A stretch of 22,942 nt of DNA. It comes from CAZJGF01 sp964545665 (GTDB taxonomy: Bacteria; Chloroflexota; Dehalococcoidia; GIF9; AB-539-J10). A model generated the notes under the pieces. It worked only from the letters and a program-made list of their open reading frames with translations. It had not been told where the DNA came from and did not search any database. A program made the translations under genes and the position numbers. Positions 1 to 8,228 of this stretch are shown here, piece after piece. The stretch spans positions 1 through 22,942 of the forward strand of contig CAZJGF010000013.1 in assembly GCA_964545665.1 (NCBI GenBank), in the 5' to 3' direction. Position 1 is the first letter of the stretch. Every line of letters begins with the position of its first letter.

Positions 1-132
1 AAACCTCCCTGTCCCGTGTGGTGTGCCGCCGTAATCGGGGCTCTGGTTGCCCGTAGAAGGAGGTGTGATGCCTATTGAGACAAAAGACGCTCAGGAAAGA
101 CTAAGAAGAAAAATTTGAAGGAGGAGATTTAA

Positions 133-1215
133 ATGAAGCGTAAATTAATGACGTTAGTGTTATCGATAGCAGTTATCGTAAGTTTGGTCCTTATTGGCTG
201 TGCTCCTGCGGCAGCACCACCGGAGGAGGAAGAAGCGCCACCGGAGGAGGAAGAGGAAGCTCCACCGGCAGCACCCGAGGCAGAGGAATTAGAAATTAAG
301 ATGGCGAATTTTTTAGCTCGTGGAGACCATGGGATGAACTGTGAGCGTATTCGAGACGTTCTTGCTGAAGCCTCAGGGGGGCGTATTAAGGTCACAATAT
401 TGCCAGAAGCTACCGTCACGCCAGTACCGGAACACCTTGATGCGACTAGTGCCGGTGTTTTTGACCTGTGTTACATGTGGTTATCTTACTACGGAGGGAC
501 GTATCCCGTTTTGGGCCTCTTCAATTATCCTGTCGGACTAAGAATGCCGGCCGACGCTTGGTCGTTAGATAAGGAGGGAGGCTGGGACGAACTGGCGGAA
601 AAAGTATGGGCAAAGTTGAACATCCACTTCATAGGTAACTCTGCTAAGCAGTCTGATTCTTTGGTCTCGAGGGTTCCAATTTCTAGTATGGACGATCTTG
701 AAGGTATGAAATTAAGGTCCTCGGACTTAAATGCTAAGGCAATGGAGCTCTTAGGGGCCAGTACTGTGTTTATCCAAGACGCGGCAGAAATTTACACCTC
801 TCTTGCCTCCGGTCTCATTGATGCTACTGACAATTACGACGTTGCAAACTATTACGACACTGGCTACTATGAAGTGGCTAAGTACTGGATGATGCCACCG
901 CTTACAGCGGTTGTTCAATCGACCTTTGTCGCGAACATGGATTTCTGGAACTCTCTTTCTAGCGCAGATAAAAGGTTGATAGAGGTGGCTCATGCCTACG
1001 CAACAGACTATACCCGACGCACGAATGATTACCGATTAGACTTAATTCTTGCCGAGGTTCAAGCAGAGTACGGGGTAACGCTGGGGTACTGGAGTGATGC
1101 TGACCAGGCAAAGTGGGCGAATGCGTTAACGGAAGCCTTCGAGAGGCATCCTGAAGACCCCGACTGGGTTGAAGCATATGAGTTGTTAGAGGCCCACTGC
1201 GAAAAGATATATTGA
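133..1215 (+). CDS. dctP: TRAP transporter solute-binding lipoprotein (DctP family)
   Basis: Extracytoplasmic substrate-binding subunit of a tripartite ATP-independent periplasmic (TRAP) transporter. It would capture an organic acid outside the membrane and deliver it to DctQ/DctM. The N-terminus is a lipoprotein signal: basic MKRK, a hydrophobic core, and a lipobox LIGC with Cys23 as the lipidated residue. A flexible linker rich in Pro and Glu (about residues 24-52) follows, then the DctP domain (about 53-360). Arg195 in the stretch KLRSSDLNAK lies where this family usually binds the substrate carboxylate. The length of 360 aa is normal plus the linker. AGGAGG at 120-125 supports the ATG start. 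It is followed by dctQ and dctM on the same strand. The substrate cannot be read from the sequence; neighbouring dehydratase and oxidoreductase genes suggest a sugar acid or similar (inference). Confidence 0.93.
   Translation: MKRKLMTLVLSIAVIVSLVLIGCAPAAAPPEEEEAPPEEEEEAPPAAPEAEELEIKMANFLARGDHGMNCERIRDVLAEASGGRIKVTILPEATVTPVPEHLDATSAGVFDLCYMWLSYYGGTYPVLGLFNYPVGLRMPADAWSLDKEGGWDELAEKVWAKLNIHFIGNSAKQSDSLVSRVPISSMDDLEGMKLRSSDLNAKAMELLGASTVFIQDAAEIYTSLASGLIDATDNYDVANYYDTGYYEVAKYWMMPPLTAVVQSTFVANMDFWNSLSSADKRLIEVAHAYATDYTRRTNDYRLDLILAEVQAEYGVTLGYWSDADQAKWANALTEAFERHPEDPDWVEAYELLEAHCEKIY
214..288 (+). repeat. In-frame Pro/Glu codon repeat in the DctP linker
   Basis: Imperfect tandem units of about 21-24 bases, beginning GCNCCACCGGAGGAGGAAGA, start at 214, 235 and 259 (the last degenerate). 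They encode repeated APPEEEE blocks just after the lipidated cysteine. The repeat probably makes an acidic, extended spacer that holds the binding domain away from the membrane. Such repeats can change length by slippage. Confidence 0.7.
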
Positions 1216-1315
1216 CCGAATTTACCAGCCTAGAGTAAGGTTTTAGGGAGGAGCAGGACTGAAGATAATAGAAATAGGTAGTGCAGTGTAGGAACTGCGA
1301 TAGGCAGGAGGGATT

Positions 1316-1858
1316 TTGCGTAATATGAACACTTTGAGAGTCTTCATACTAGGGGTGGAGAGGTTCAGTGAGCGAGTAGGTAGGGGTTCCTCTTATATGG
1401 TAGTAGCTATCATTGGAGTGGCATTATTCGAGGTTATCGCGAGGTTTTGTTTTAATGATCCTACTGTGTGGGGATACGAAACGACAGAAATTTTGTTTGG
1501 CCTCTATGCACTCTTAGCCGGAGGATTCTGTCTTCTCCATGAACGCCATATTAGAGCGGATGTTTTGTGGGGACGGTGGTCTCTGAAGAGGAAAGCTATC
1601 GCTGACCTTGCGGTTAGTGGGTTGAGTTTCCTATTTATCGGTGGCTTGTTTTTGCTTAGTATACCGTTTGCATGGCACTCCTTTCAAGTGGGTGAAACAA
1701 GTCCCACAGTCTGGGCTCCTCCGATTTACCCATTTAAATTTATTATGATAGTAGCAGTGGCTTTCCTGCTCTTACAGTTGATAGCTAAGTTTCTTCGAGA
1801 TATAGCAACGGTCAGGGGCATACTTCTGGTTCCGCCGAGCAAAGGAAGTCACAAATGA
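1316..1858 (+). CDS. dctQ: TRAP transporter small permease subunit (DctQ family)
   Basis: Small membrane subunit of the TRAP transporter, which pairs with DctM. Four hydrophobic segments are visible, at about residues 27-48, 56-75, 94-121 and 139-158, the family's usual topology. The length of 180 aa is typical. The start is ambiguous: TTG at 1316 lies only 3 bases after AGGAGGG (1306-1312), while an in-frame ATG at 1325 lies 12 bases after it. Either would give the same domain. The stop TGA overlaps the ATG of dctM (ATGA at 1855-1858), showing translational coupling. The gap to dctP is about 100 bases and holds no clear ORF. Confidence 0.9.
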   Translation: MRNMNTLRVFILGVERFSERVGRGSSYMVVAIIGVALFEVIARFCFNDPTVWGYETTEILFGLYALLAGGFCLLHERHIRADVLWGRWSLKRKAIADLAVSGLSFLFIGGLFLLSIPFAWHSFQVGETSPTVWAPPIYPFKFIMIVAVAFLLLQLIAKFLRDIATVRGILLVPPSKGSHK

Positions 1859-3180
1859 TTGATGCAAGTCCATTGGTAATTCTAGCTGTGATGTTTGGCG
1901 CTCTCATGGCGTTGTTACTTGCTGGGATGCAGGTCTCCTTTGCCATGGGGTCCGTAGGTGTTTTAGTAGCTCTTGTCTTCTTTAAGTCCACATCCTTGAG
2001 CTTCGTGTTGACTGGCAACGCTTTTGAAATTGTGCATTGTTTCGAGCTTGTTGCCATCCCCCAGTTTATTTTTATGTCATCTATTCTGGAACGTTCAGGT
2101 ATAGGAGAACAGATGTTCCGTTGCTTCCGATTGTGGCTTGATAGAATTCCTGGCGGACTTGCATTAGCAGTGGTAGGAGTCTCTGTTCTTATAGCAGCCA
2201 TGTCAGGTGTAGTTGCATCAGGTATCCTTATGTTAGGAGTTATCGCTGTGCCCCTTATGCTCAAATTTGGCTACAGCAAAGAAATGGCAATAGGGCCTGT
2301 TATGGCTGGAGCCTGCCTGGCGTCTCTTATACCACCCAGTGTGGCATTCATTGTTTATGGCTCCCTAGCGGCAGTATCCGTAGGCCAACTGTTTGTCGGG
2401 GGTATAGTTCCTGGTCTCATCTTGGCTAGTCTTTTTGTGACATATATAGTTATAAGGTGTCACCGAGATCCTAGCCTTGCCCCAAGGCTACCTCCTGAAG
2501 AGAGAGCTGGGTGGGGAGAGAAGTTTGCTTCACTGAAAGGGCTAGTTTTGCCCTTCTGTCTTATTAGTGCTGTTCTCGGCGCAATTTTCTTGGGAGTAGC
2601 CAGTCCCACAGAAGCAGCATCGGTAGGCGCTGCTGGCGCTCTAGTGTGTGCTGCTATCAATGGCACTCTCAGGTGGAACGATGTGAAGGATGTGTTGATA
2701 GACACTATCAAGATGGCCGGTATGGTTGCATGGGTCTTTGTTGGTGCTTGGTGCTTTAAAGGTGTTTTCATTATGTCAGGCGGCCCCCAGGTCGTCACCG
2801 CGTGGATAGGTAGTCTAAACATAGCGCCGATAGCCATTATTGGGCTGATGCAGATAACCTTCGTAATTTTGGGTTGCTTCGTTCAAGAGATAGTCATTCA
2901 ATTAATGACCCTGCCGGTCTATTTCCCCATAGTAGATCTTCTGGGTTTCAGCCGTCTATGGTTTGGGGTTCTGTTTTTGACCAATGTGCAAATGTCATAC
3001 CTAACACCACCTTTTGGGTTCGCACTATTTTATATGAGAGGCATAGCTCCAGAAGGCATCACCATGGGAGATATTATTCGATCGGTTCTTCCGTATTTGC
3101 CTTTGCAGTGTATCGCGGTCGCCATAGTGATGTTCTTTCCGCAGGTAAGCTTGTGGCTCCCCAGTCTTATGCTGGACTAA
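1855..3180 (+). CDS. dctM: TRAP transporter large permease subunit (DctM family)
   Basis: Large ion-coupled permease of the TRAP transporter, which moves the substrate inward using a cation gradient. It has 441 aa and is hydrophobic throughout, with about 12 membrane segments and the expected family features: an early IPQFIFMSSILERSG segment, the GVVASGILMLG region, LIPPSVAFIVYG, and a late PPFGFALFYMRG. It starts within the dctQ stop codon (ATGA overlap). The three TRAP genes together make a complete transporter. After its TAA, a 161-base gap precedes the first FAD oxidoreductase; it contains AAAGGAGG at 3325-3332 but no terminator-like hairpin, so read-through into the catabolic genes is likely. 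Confidence 0.94.
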   Translation: MIDASPLVILAVMFGALMALLLAGMQVSFAMGSVGVLVALVFFKSTSLSFVLTGNAFEIVHCFELVAIPQFIFMSSILERSGIGEQMFRCFRLWLDRIPGGLALAVVGVSVLIAAMSGVVASGILMLGVIAVPLMLKFGYSKEMAIGPVMAGACLASLIPPSVAFIVYGSLAAVSVGQLFVGGIVPGLILASLFVTYIVIRCHRDPSLAPRLPPEERAGWGEKFASLKGLVLPFCLISAVLGAIFLGVASPTEAASVGAAGALVCAAINGTLRWNDVKDVLIDTIKMAGMVAWVFVGAWCFKGVFIMSGGPQVVTAWIGSLNIAPIAIIGLMQITFVILGCFVQEIVIQLMTLPVYFPIVDLLGFSRLWFGVLFLTNVQMSYLTPPFGFALFYMRGIAPEGITMGDIIRSVLPYLPLQCIAVAIVMFFPQVSLWLPSLMLD

Positions 3181-3341
3181 CTGGCAGACAAAAAGGTGAA
3201 GGAGGCTATTGGAAGTTATGAGGACTACAAAGCAAAATCGTTCAAAGCTGGAAACCCACATGGTTGGCCAAGAGGTAGTCGAGCTACAAAGAAAGATACC
3301 CATTATGAAGAGTCCAAATATAAAAAAGGAGGTACGAGAAA

Positions 3342-4700
3342 GTGGCAAAATATATCACCGAGGCTAAAAGGGAGACAGAGGTTGCATTAGAAGCAGATGT
3401 AGTGGTGGCTGGAGGTGGTCCATTCGGCTTTCCTGCTGCCATTGCAGCGGCGAGAAATGGAATGGAAACGGTGTTGGTGGAACATTACAGTGCGTTTGGG
3501 GGCGTGGGAACATCCGGTTTGTGCAATGTTTGGATGGGTACTGTTCCTCAAGTGGATGGGGGAATATATAGAGAGCTTAAGACAAGGCAGATGTCTGCTG
3601 GGGGCCTGATAGACGGCTATTATGCAACGTTCGACCCCGAAGTTGCAAGGATTATAATGAACGAGATGGTGGAGGAGGCAAAGGTAAAACCGCTCTTGTA
3701 CACTACCGCTGTTGATGTGGTGGTTGAGGGCTCGAAAGTCAAGGGGATAATCACCGAGAGCAAGTCAGGAAGACAGGCCATCCTAGGCAAAATCGTCATT
3801 GATGCCACTGGCGACGGCGATGTAGCCGTAAGGGCTGGTGCCTCCTATGAGGCTACAGAACTGTCGAACAGGGAACCGTCAACATTGTGCTTCGCTATAG
3901 GCGGGGTAGATACCGATTTGCTACTGAGGTTTCCGCAAGAGAAACCGGAATGGGGTGCAAGGAGGGGGACTTTGCCCGATTTTCAAGCTAACCCATACCC
4001 AAGATATGTAATGGTGCCCAAGCCCTTGATTATGGAAGCTAGGGAGAGGGGTGAACTCGAGGCCGAAATTGAACACATCGTTGTACACGTAGAGGATAGA
4101 ACGGCAATCAAAACTGGAGTGGTAAGTATTAATTCAGCTCATTTGACCGGCGATGCATGTAACAATGAGGATTTGACTTCTATGGAAATCCTTGCCAGGA
4201 AGCAAAACATGTCTATTACCAAATTCATGAAGAATAATGTGCCTGGATTTGAGAACTGTTTCCTGGCGTATAACGCGGTAACGATGGGGGTCAGGGAGAC
4301 TCGTAGAATCGTGGGGGATTATGTCCTCACAAAAGAGGATTTACTCACAAGCAAGAAGTTTGAAGATACCATCGCTAACAACAGATTCCCAATGCAAGGT
4401 CATGGGCCTGGTGTAGGTTTTACCCAGGTCGAACTTCCTCACGCCTATAGTATTCCTTACAGGACTCTTCTGCCAAAGGGCCTGGACAATATACTCGTGG
4501 GAGGTAGGGACATATCATCGGAGCATATGGCGTTAATGTCGCACAGGACCATGCCCTGCTGCATGGCGCTGGGTCAGGCGGCAGGAACCGCGACCGCTCT
4601 CTCAATCAAGAACAAAGTCACGCCGAGAGACCTGGATGTGAAACTCCTGCAAAAGACCCTTATGGAGCAAGAAGCAGCTCTGAATCTATACAAGGTTTGA
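3342..4700 (+). CDS. FAD-dependent oxidoreductase (PF12831-like), paralog 1
   Basis: Probable cytoplasmic flavoprotein of the FAD_oxidored type; the reaction is unknown. A Rossmann FAD-binding fold opens the protein: ADVVVAGGG at residues 18-26, continuing PFGFPAAIAA, and VLVE at 45-48 closing the ribose-binding strand. The usual Ala of GGGPAG is Phe here. Further family marks are FGGVGTSGL near 52, IDATGDGDVAVRAG near 152, GVRETRRIVGDY near 312, and a C-terminal FAD-contact region IPYRTLLPKGLDNILVGGRD followed by GQAAGTATAL. The GTG start is supported by AAAGGAGG at 3325-3332, 9 bases upstream. The length is 452 aa. It aligns from end to end with the gene at 5411-6757, so the two are paralogs. 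Its place after a TRAP transporter suggests oxidation of the imported compound (inference). Confidence 0.88.
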   Translation: MAKYITEAKRETEVALEADVVVAGGGPFGFPAAIAAARNGMETVLVEHYSAFGGVGTSGLCNVWMGTVPQVDGGIYRELKTRQMSAGGLIDGYYATFDPEVARIIMNEMVEEAKVKPLLYTTAVDVVVEGSKVKGIITESKSGRQAILGKIVIDATGDGDVAVRAGASYEATELSNREPSTLCFAIGGVDTDLLLRFPQEKPEWGARRGTLPDFQANPYPRYVMVPKPLIMEARERGELEAEIEHIVVHVEDRTAIKTGVVSINSAHLTGDACNNEDLTSMEILARKQNMSITKFMKNNVPGFENCFLAYNAVTMGVRETRRIVGDYVLTKEDLLTSKKFEDTIANNRFPMQGHGPGVGFTQVELPHAYSIPYRTLLPKGLDNILVGGRDISSEHMALMSHRTMPCCMALGQAAGTATALSIKNKVTPRDLDVKLLQKTLMEQEAALNLYKV

Positions 4701-4770
4701 TGAAATATCCCGACCTCTTTGGGAGCATGACAGATCTTGACTAAAAAGATATTGTAAGCAATGTACAGTG

Positions 4771-5117
4771 GGAGAGACACGGACGGTAAGTCGAGACGGT
4801 CGGGAGCCGCTTTTGGAGGCGATGAGGCAGAAGCTGAGAAGCGATGAGGGGAAGCGGATCTATGCCAAACGTGGGGATGCACGGTGGAGCCGGTTTTCGG
4901 GGAGATAAGGTGGGATGACAAGAAGCCGTCGATGGGCCTGCATGGCTCGGTGAAAGTGCGGGGTGAGTTTTCACTATTGTGCCTGGTGCACAACGTGAAA
5001 AGGATCATGGAGAGAGTCCTTGATGGTACTGGTCGTTTCTCCGCGAAGCATAAGAAGCTGATTGCAGAGGCTGTATGGGCATATAGCCGAAGAACAATTG
5101 ACTTTGGTTGGGGCTGA
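4771..5117 (+). pseudogene. Decayed transposase C-terminus (IS1182-like DDE family)
   Basis: This is the tail of a DDE transposase. The first part reads in one frame as REPLLEAMRQKL then KRIYAKRG (to about 4875). The second reads in a different frame from about 4881 as TVEPVFGEIRWDD, then LHGSVKVRGEFSLLCLVHNV, ending at TGA 5115-5117. YAKRG followed by TVEPVFG is a junction typical of IS1182-type transposases, so a 1-base indel near 4876 broke the gene. The N-terminal two thirds are missing. It sits between two paralogous FAD oxidoreductase genes and may mark how the region was assembled. The remaining 284 bases to the next gene hold only the hairpin at 5195-5247. Confidence 0.75.
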
Positions 5118-5194
5118 GGCCCCAAATCAACTCTGAAGGTGAACAAAGGTGGTCGAAGGGGGGTGATACCCTTCAAGAAATAACGGTTAAAAGG

Positions 5195-5247
5195 TGTCGG
5201 AGAGTATCAATGGTCGTTGATTACCCTCCGACAGAAACGGTTTTTTT
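5195..5247 (+). terminator. Hairpin with downstream T-tract (terminator-like or IS end)
   Basis: An 8-bp stem, TGTCGGAG (5195-5202) with CTCCGACA (5226-5233), encloses a shorter inner pairing ATCAA/TTGAT (5206-5210, 5217-5221). A T7 run follows at 5241-5247, but 7 bases separate stem and T-tract, so it is not a textbook Rho-independent terminator. It could equally be part of the end of the transposase-bearing element just upstream. If it terminates, the second FAD gene needs its own promoter. Confidence 0.35.
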
Positions 5248-5410
5248 GGACAACCTGTAAGAGAGATGTTTTTTCCGAAGGCGGCTACTTGGCCTCATGG
5301 GCTTATGATTGCATGATTATTGATTGGAGCTATCAATATGGTGGTTGAAAAATCATGAACAGAGAGTTACTGGCAATGTCCAACACGATTGTATGTAGAG
5401 GATGACGAAA

Positions 5411-6757
5411 ATGGAATGGACTAACATACCGGCTCGACGGATACCAATTTACAGCAAAAATGAAGTTGTCGTGGTCGGCGGAGGGGTTGCCGGCCTGAGC
5501 GCAGCTGTTGCTTCCGGCAGACTCGGTGTCAAGACAATTTTGGTTGAGCAGGGTAACTGCCTTGGAGGCACAGTCACCAGAGGCCTTGTTACAACTTGGA
5601 TGGGAGTGGAACCTGAAGTCAACAAAGGGTTTTTTATGGAAGTTTTGCGAGCAATGAAGGCCAGTGGCGATCTAATCGAAGGGTTTCATTCACCCAATGA
5701 CCCTGAAGCTTTCAAGTTGCTAGCTCTTGACGTCGTGCAGAAAGCAGGTGTTGAATTGCTATTGTACACGACGGTAATTGATGTATTGCTGGAGAAACAC
5801 AAGCTTTCGGGAATTGTTATAGCGAACAAATCGGGGTTGGAAGCTATCATGGGTGAAGTGTTTGTTGACGCTTCTGGCGACGCGGATGTTGCCGCTCTTG
5901 CTGGAGAAGCATTCGAAAAGGCGATACCAGGCGAAAATGCTTTGACAATACCTTATAGGATTGGAGGTGTTGACATCCACAAGGCTGTAAGCTTCGTGAA
6001 GGAGAACCCAGACGATTTCTATGCATGGGGAAGTCCTCAAGATCTTACTATTCTGGAACCGAATAGAGATAAGCCCCTTGTTTCTATTGTTGGATTCAAA
6101 GGGATGATAAAAAAAGCACGAGATGAGGGTGAACTTTGCCTGCCTCATGAAGTAATAGCTCTCAAATTTCTGCCAGCAAAAGGAATGGTTCAGATAAATG
6201 CTACTCATGTAACTAATCGTGACCCTCTAAACGCCAAAGACCTTACTTTGGCTGAAATTGAAGGTCGGAAACAAATGATGTCCGTGTTTTCTTTTATGAA
6301 GAAGACCATTCCGGGATTTGAGGATAGCTATCTAATGGATAGTGCCGGCCAGATTGGGGTCAGAGAAAGCCGTAGGGTTATAGGCGAATACACACTTAGC
6401 GAAGATGATATAAGAGAAAGTCGGCATTTTGATGACGTAATCACCTTGAACTTTTGCCCTATTGATATTCACGGACCAGGTGAGAAGCAGACATGGTTAA
6501 AGCTGAAGCAACCCTATGAGGTGCCCTATAGGTCATTGCAGGCAAAAGTCAATGAAAATCTGTTGATAGCTGGACGATGCATATCAGCGGATCGTGTTGC
6601 TCAAGGTACTATACGAAGTGTTCCTGGTTGTTTTGGCACTGGACAAGCTGCTGGTGTGGCTGCTGCACTCTCTGCCCGAGAGAAAAAAAGCCCGAAGAAT
6701 CTCCCCATAGGAGACCTGCAAAGTGAACTCAAAAGACAAGGAGTTCGGCTCTCGTGA
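5411..6757 (+). CDS. FAD-dependent oxidoreductase (PF12831-like), paralog 2
   Basis: Second flavoprotein of the same family as 3342-4700; specific reaction unknown. The canonical dinucleotide-binding motif VVVVGGGVAG lies near the N-terminus, followed by TILVEQ. It shares with its paralog CLGGTVTRGL, the WMG motif, DASGDADVAALAG, GVRESRRVIGEY, VPYRSLQAKVNENLLIAGR and GQAAGVAAAL. An upstream in-frame ATG at 5402 directly abuts AGAGG (5397-5401). The ATG at 5411 has 9-base spacing and is preferred, giving 448 aa. It is followed after about 100 bases by the enolase-superfamily gene on the same strand. The nucleotide-binding motif is more regular here than in paralog 1. The two may act on successive intermediates or form a heteromer (inference). 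Confidence 0.88.
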   Translation: MEWTNIPARRIPIYSKNEVVVVGGGVAGLSAAVASGRLGVKTILVEQGNCLGGTVTRGLVTTWMGVEPEVNKGFFMEVLRAMKASGDLIEGFHSPNDPEAFKLLALDVVQKAGVELLLYTTVIDVLLEKHKLSGIVIANKSGLEAIMGEVFVDASGDADVAALAGEAFEKAIPGENALTIPYRIGGVDIHKAVSFVKENPDDFYAWGSPQDLTILEPNRDKPLVSIVGFKGMIKKARDEGELCLPHEVIALKFLPAKGMVQINATHVTNRDPLNAKDLTLAEIEGRKQMMSVFSFMKKTIPGFEDSYLMDSAGQIGVRESRRVIGEYTLSEDDIRESRHFDDVITLNFCPIDIHGPGEKQTWLKLKQPYEVPYRSLQAKVNENLLIAGRCISADRVAQGTIRSVPGCFGTGQAAGVAAALSAREKKSPKNLPIGDLQSELKRQGVRLS

Positions 6758-6861
6758 GATTCTTACTGGATACATTGTATAGGAAAGATGGAATGTGTGG
6801 GTATGAAAAGTGAACATCCTAGCAGGCAAACTGGAAATCTTAAGGAAGGCCGGGTCTACTA

Positions 6862-8022
6862 ATGAGAATAACCAAGGTTAAGACTTTTATTTACCGCCCT
6901 ACCTGGAATTGGCTTTTTGTAAAAGTAGAAACAGATGAGGGAATTAGTGGCTGGGGCGAAGCGACTACTCAGGGCCAGGAAAAGGGCGTCGAAGCTTCCA
7001 TTCACAACCTTGCAGATTATCTGATTGGGAAAGACCCTCGTCACATCGAGTTACACTGGAGCACCATGTTTCGCAATAGCTACTGGCGCCCAACGTTCAT
7101 CGTCACCAGTGCTATGAGCGGGTTGGAGATGGCTATGTGGGATATACTGGGCAAGAGCCTTGGTGCCCCGGTATATATGCTGTTGGGCGGTGCATGTCGC
7201 GACCGTATTAAAGTCTACCATAATGGCTGGTGGTTCGAAGCGAAAAGCATTGATGATTACATCTGGCTTGCTGAAAGAGAAGTGAAGGAAAGAGGAGCCA
7301 AGGCTCTCAAGTGGGATCCATTCTGGGGATGTGATGTGTTTACTTCTAGTCGAGATGACATCCACAGTATTATAGAAAATGTCCGGAGGGTGCGCGAGGC
7401 TGTTGGCGATGATGTTGAGTTGATGCTTGATGGTCATGCCCGACTGAGCCCTAACAGCGCTACTGGCTTCGCCCATGCGGTAGAGCAGTTCAAACCGTCA
7501 TGGTACGAGGAGCCTATCCCCACCGACGCCAGCGTAGATGATCTGGCGAGGGTGGCTTCGTCAACCGACATACCAATAGTTGTTGGCGAACGAATCCCGA
7601 CTCGCTGGTGTTTCAGAGACATATTTGAGAAACGTGCCGCAGCAATTATAAATCCCGATCCTGCGCACGCCGGCGGCATTCTCGAGACAAAAAAGATCTC
7701 TGACATGGCACATGCCTACTATGTGGGTGTTGCTCCTCACAGTGCCGGTGGGCCAATTCTCAACGCTGCCAGCGTACATATCGAGGCCGCTATTCCGAAC
7801 TTCGTGATCCACGAGTTCTTTTCCGTCGATCCCCCATTTTATAAAGAGATTCTCCAAGAGCCGTTCCCTGCTTTGAAAAATGAATTCATTGAGTTGCCAA
7901 CCAGGCCAGGCTTGGGGGTAGAGATTAATGAGGAGGCGCTGGCAAGGAGGCCTTATTTGTATCACGATCTTAGTAGTTTCTGGGAGTCGCCGCGGGTGCC
8001 TGCAGGAAGCATAGACAGTTGA
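6862..8022 (+). CDS. Enolase-superfamily (mandelate racemase/muconate lactonizing) acid-sugar dehydratase-like protein
   Basis: Cytoplasmic Mg-dependent enzyme that abstracts the proton alpha to a carboxylate; in this subgroup it usually dehydrates a sugar acid. The N-terminal capping domain (about 1-115) carries GISGWGEA and MAMWDILGKSLGAPVY. The barrel shows the metal ligands Asp190 (LMLDGHAR), Glu216 (WYEEP) and Glu243 (VGER). His192 and the Asp266-His293 pair (NPDPAHAGG, VAPHSAGGP) match the catalytic residues of galactonate-dehydratase-like enzymes by position. The length of 386 aa is normal. ATG is preceded by AAGGAAGG at 6843-6850. The exact substrate (galactonate, gluconate, mannonate or another) is not decidable by eye. 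Downstream lies a decayed short-chain dehydrogenase, a common partner of such dehydratases. Confidence 0.88.
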   Translation: MRITKVKTFIYRPTWNWLFVKVETDEGISGWGEATTQGQEKGVEASIHNLADYLIGKDPRHIELHWSTMFRNSYWRPTFIVTSAMSGLEMAMWDILGKSLGAPVYMLLGGACRDRIKVYHNGWWFEAKSIDDYIWLAEREVKERGAKALKWDPFWGCDVFTSSRDDIHSIIENVRRVREAVGDDVELMLDGHARLSPNSATGFAHAVEQFKPSWYEEPIPTDASVDDLARVASSTDIPIVVGERIPTRWCFRDIFEKRAAAIINPDPAHAGGILETKKISDMAHAYYVGVAPHSAGGPILNAASVHIEAAIPNFVIHEFFSVDPPFYKEILQEPFPALKNEFIELPTRPGLGVEINEEALARRPYLYHDLSSFWESPRVPAGSIDS

Positions 8023-8228
8023 TCTTGGTTAGTCTTTGAACTTAGCCCAGACCTTAGAAACAGAGTGCAGCCGGGGATGGAAATGGAGGGTGGTGGCGTA
8101 AAAAACGGGTCGTTGAGGAGAATCTCCCAGGACTGTTTGCTCCATGTTGTCAGGCGCTACGACGACTATATATCTCAGCGCTTGATTCGCTTAGTAAGCA
8201 TAGTAAGCAGTCTTGGGAAACTACACTG

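Noticed and set aside
129..419. Minus-strand ORF of 96 codons rich in Ser, Gly and Ala over the dctP linker.
   Set aside because: It is the antisense of the Pro/Glu codon repeat in dctP; the low-complexity composition follows from that repeat.
4574..5176. A 200-codon minus-strand ORF over the end of FAD paralog 1 and the transposase remnant.
   Set aside because: No recognisable motif, and the plus strand explains the same region with transposase homology.
8192..8209. Two tandem copies of TAGTAAGCA.
   Set aside because: A two-copy 9-base duplication in decayed, non-coding sequence; no sign of a regulatory array.
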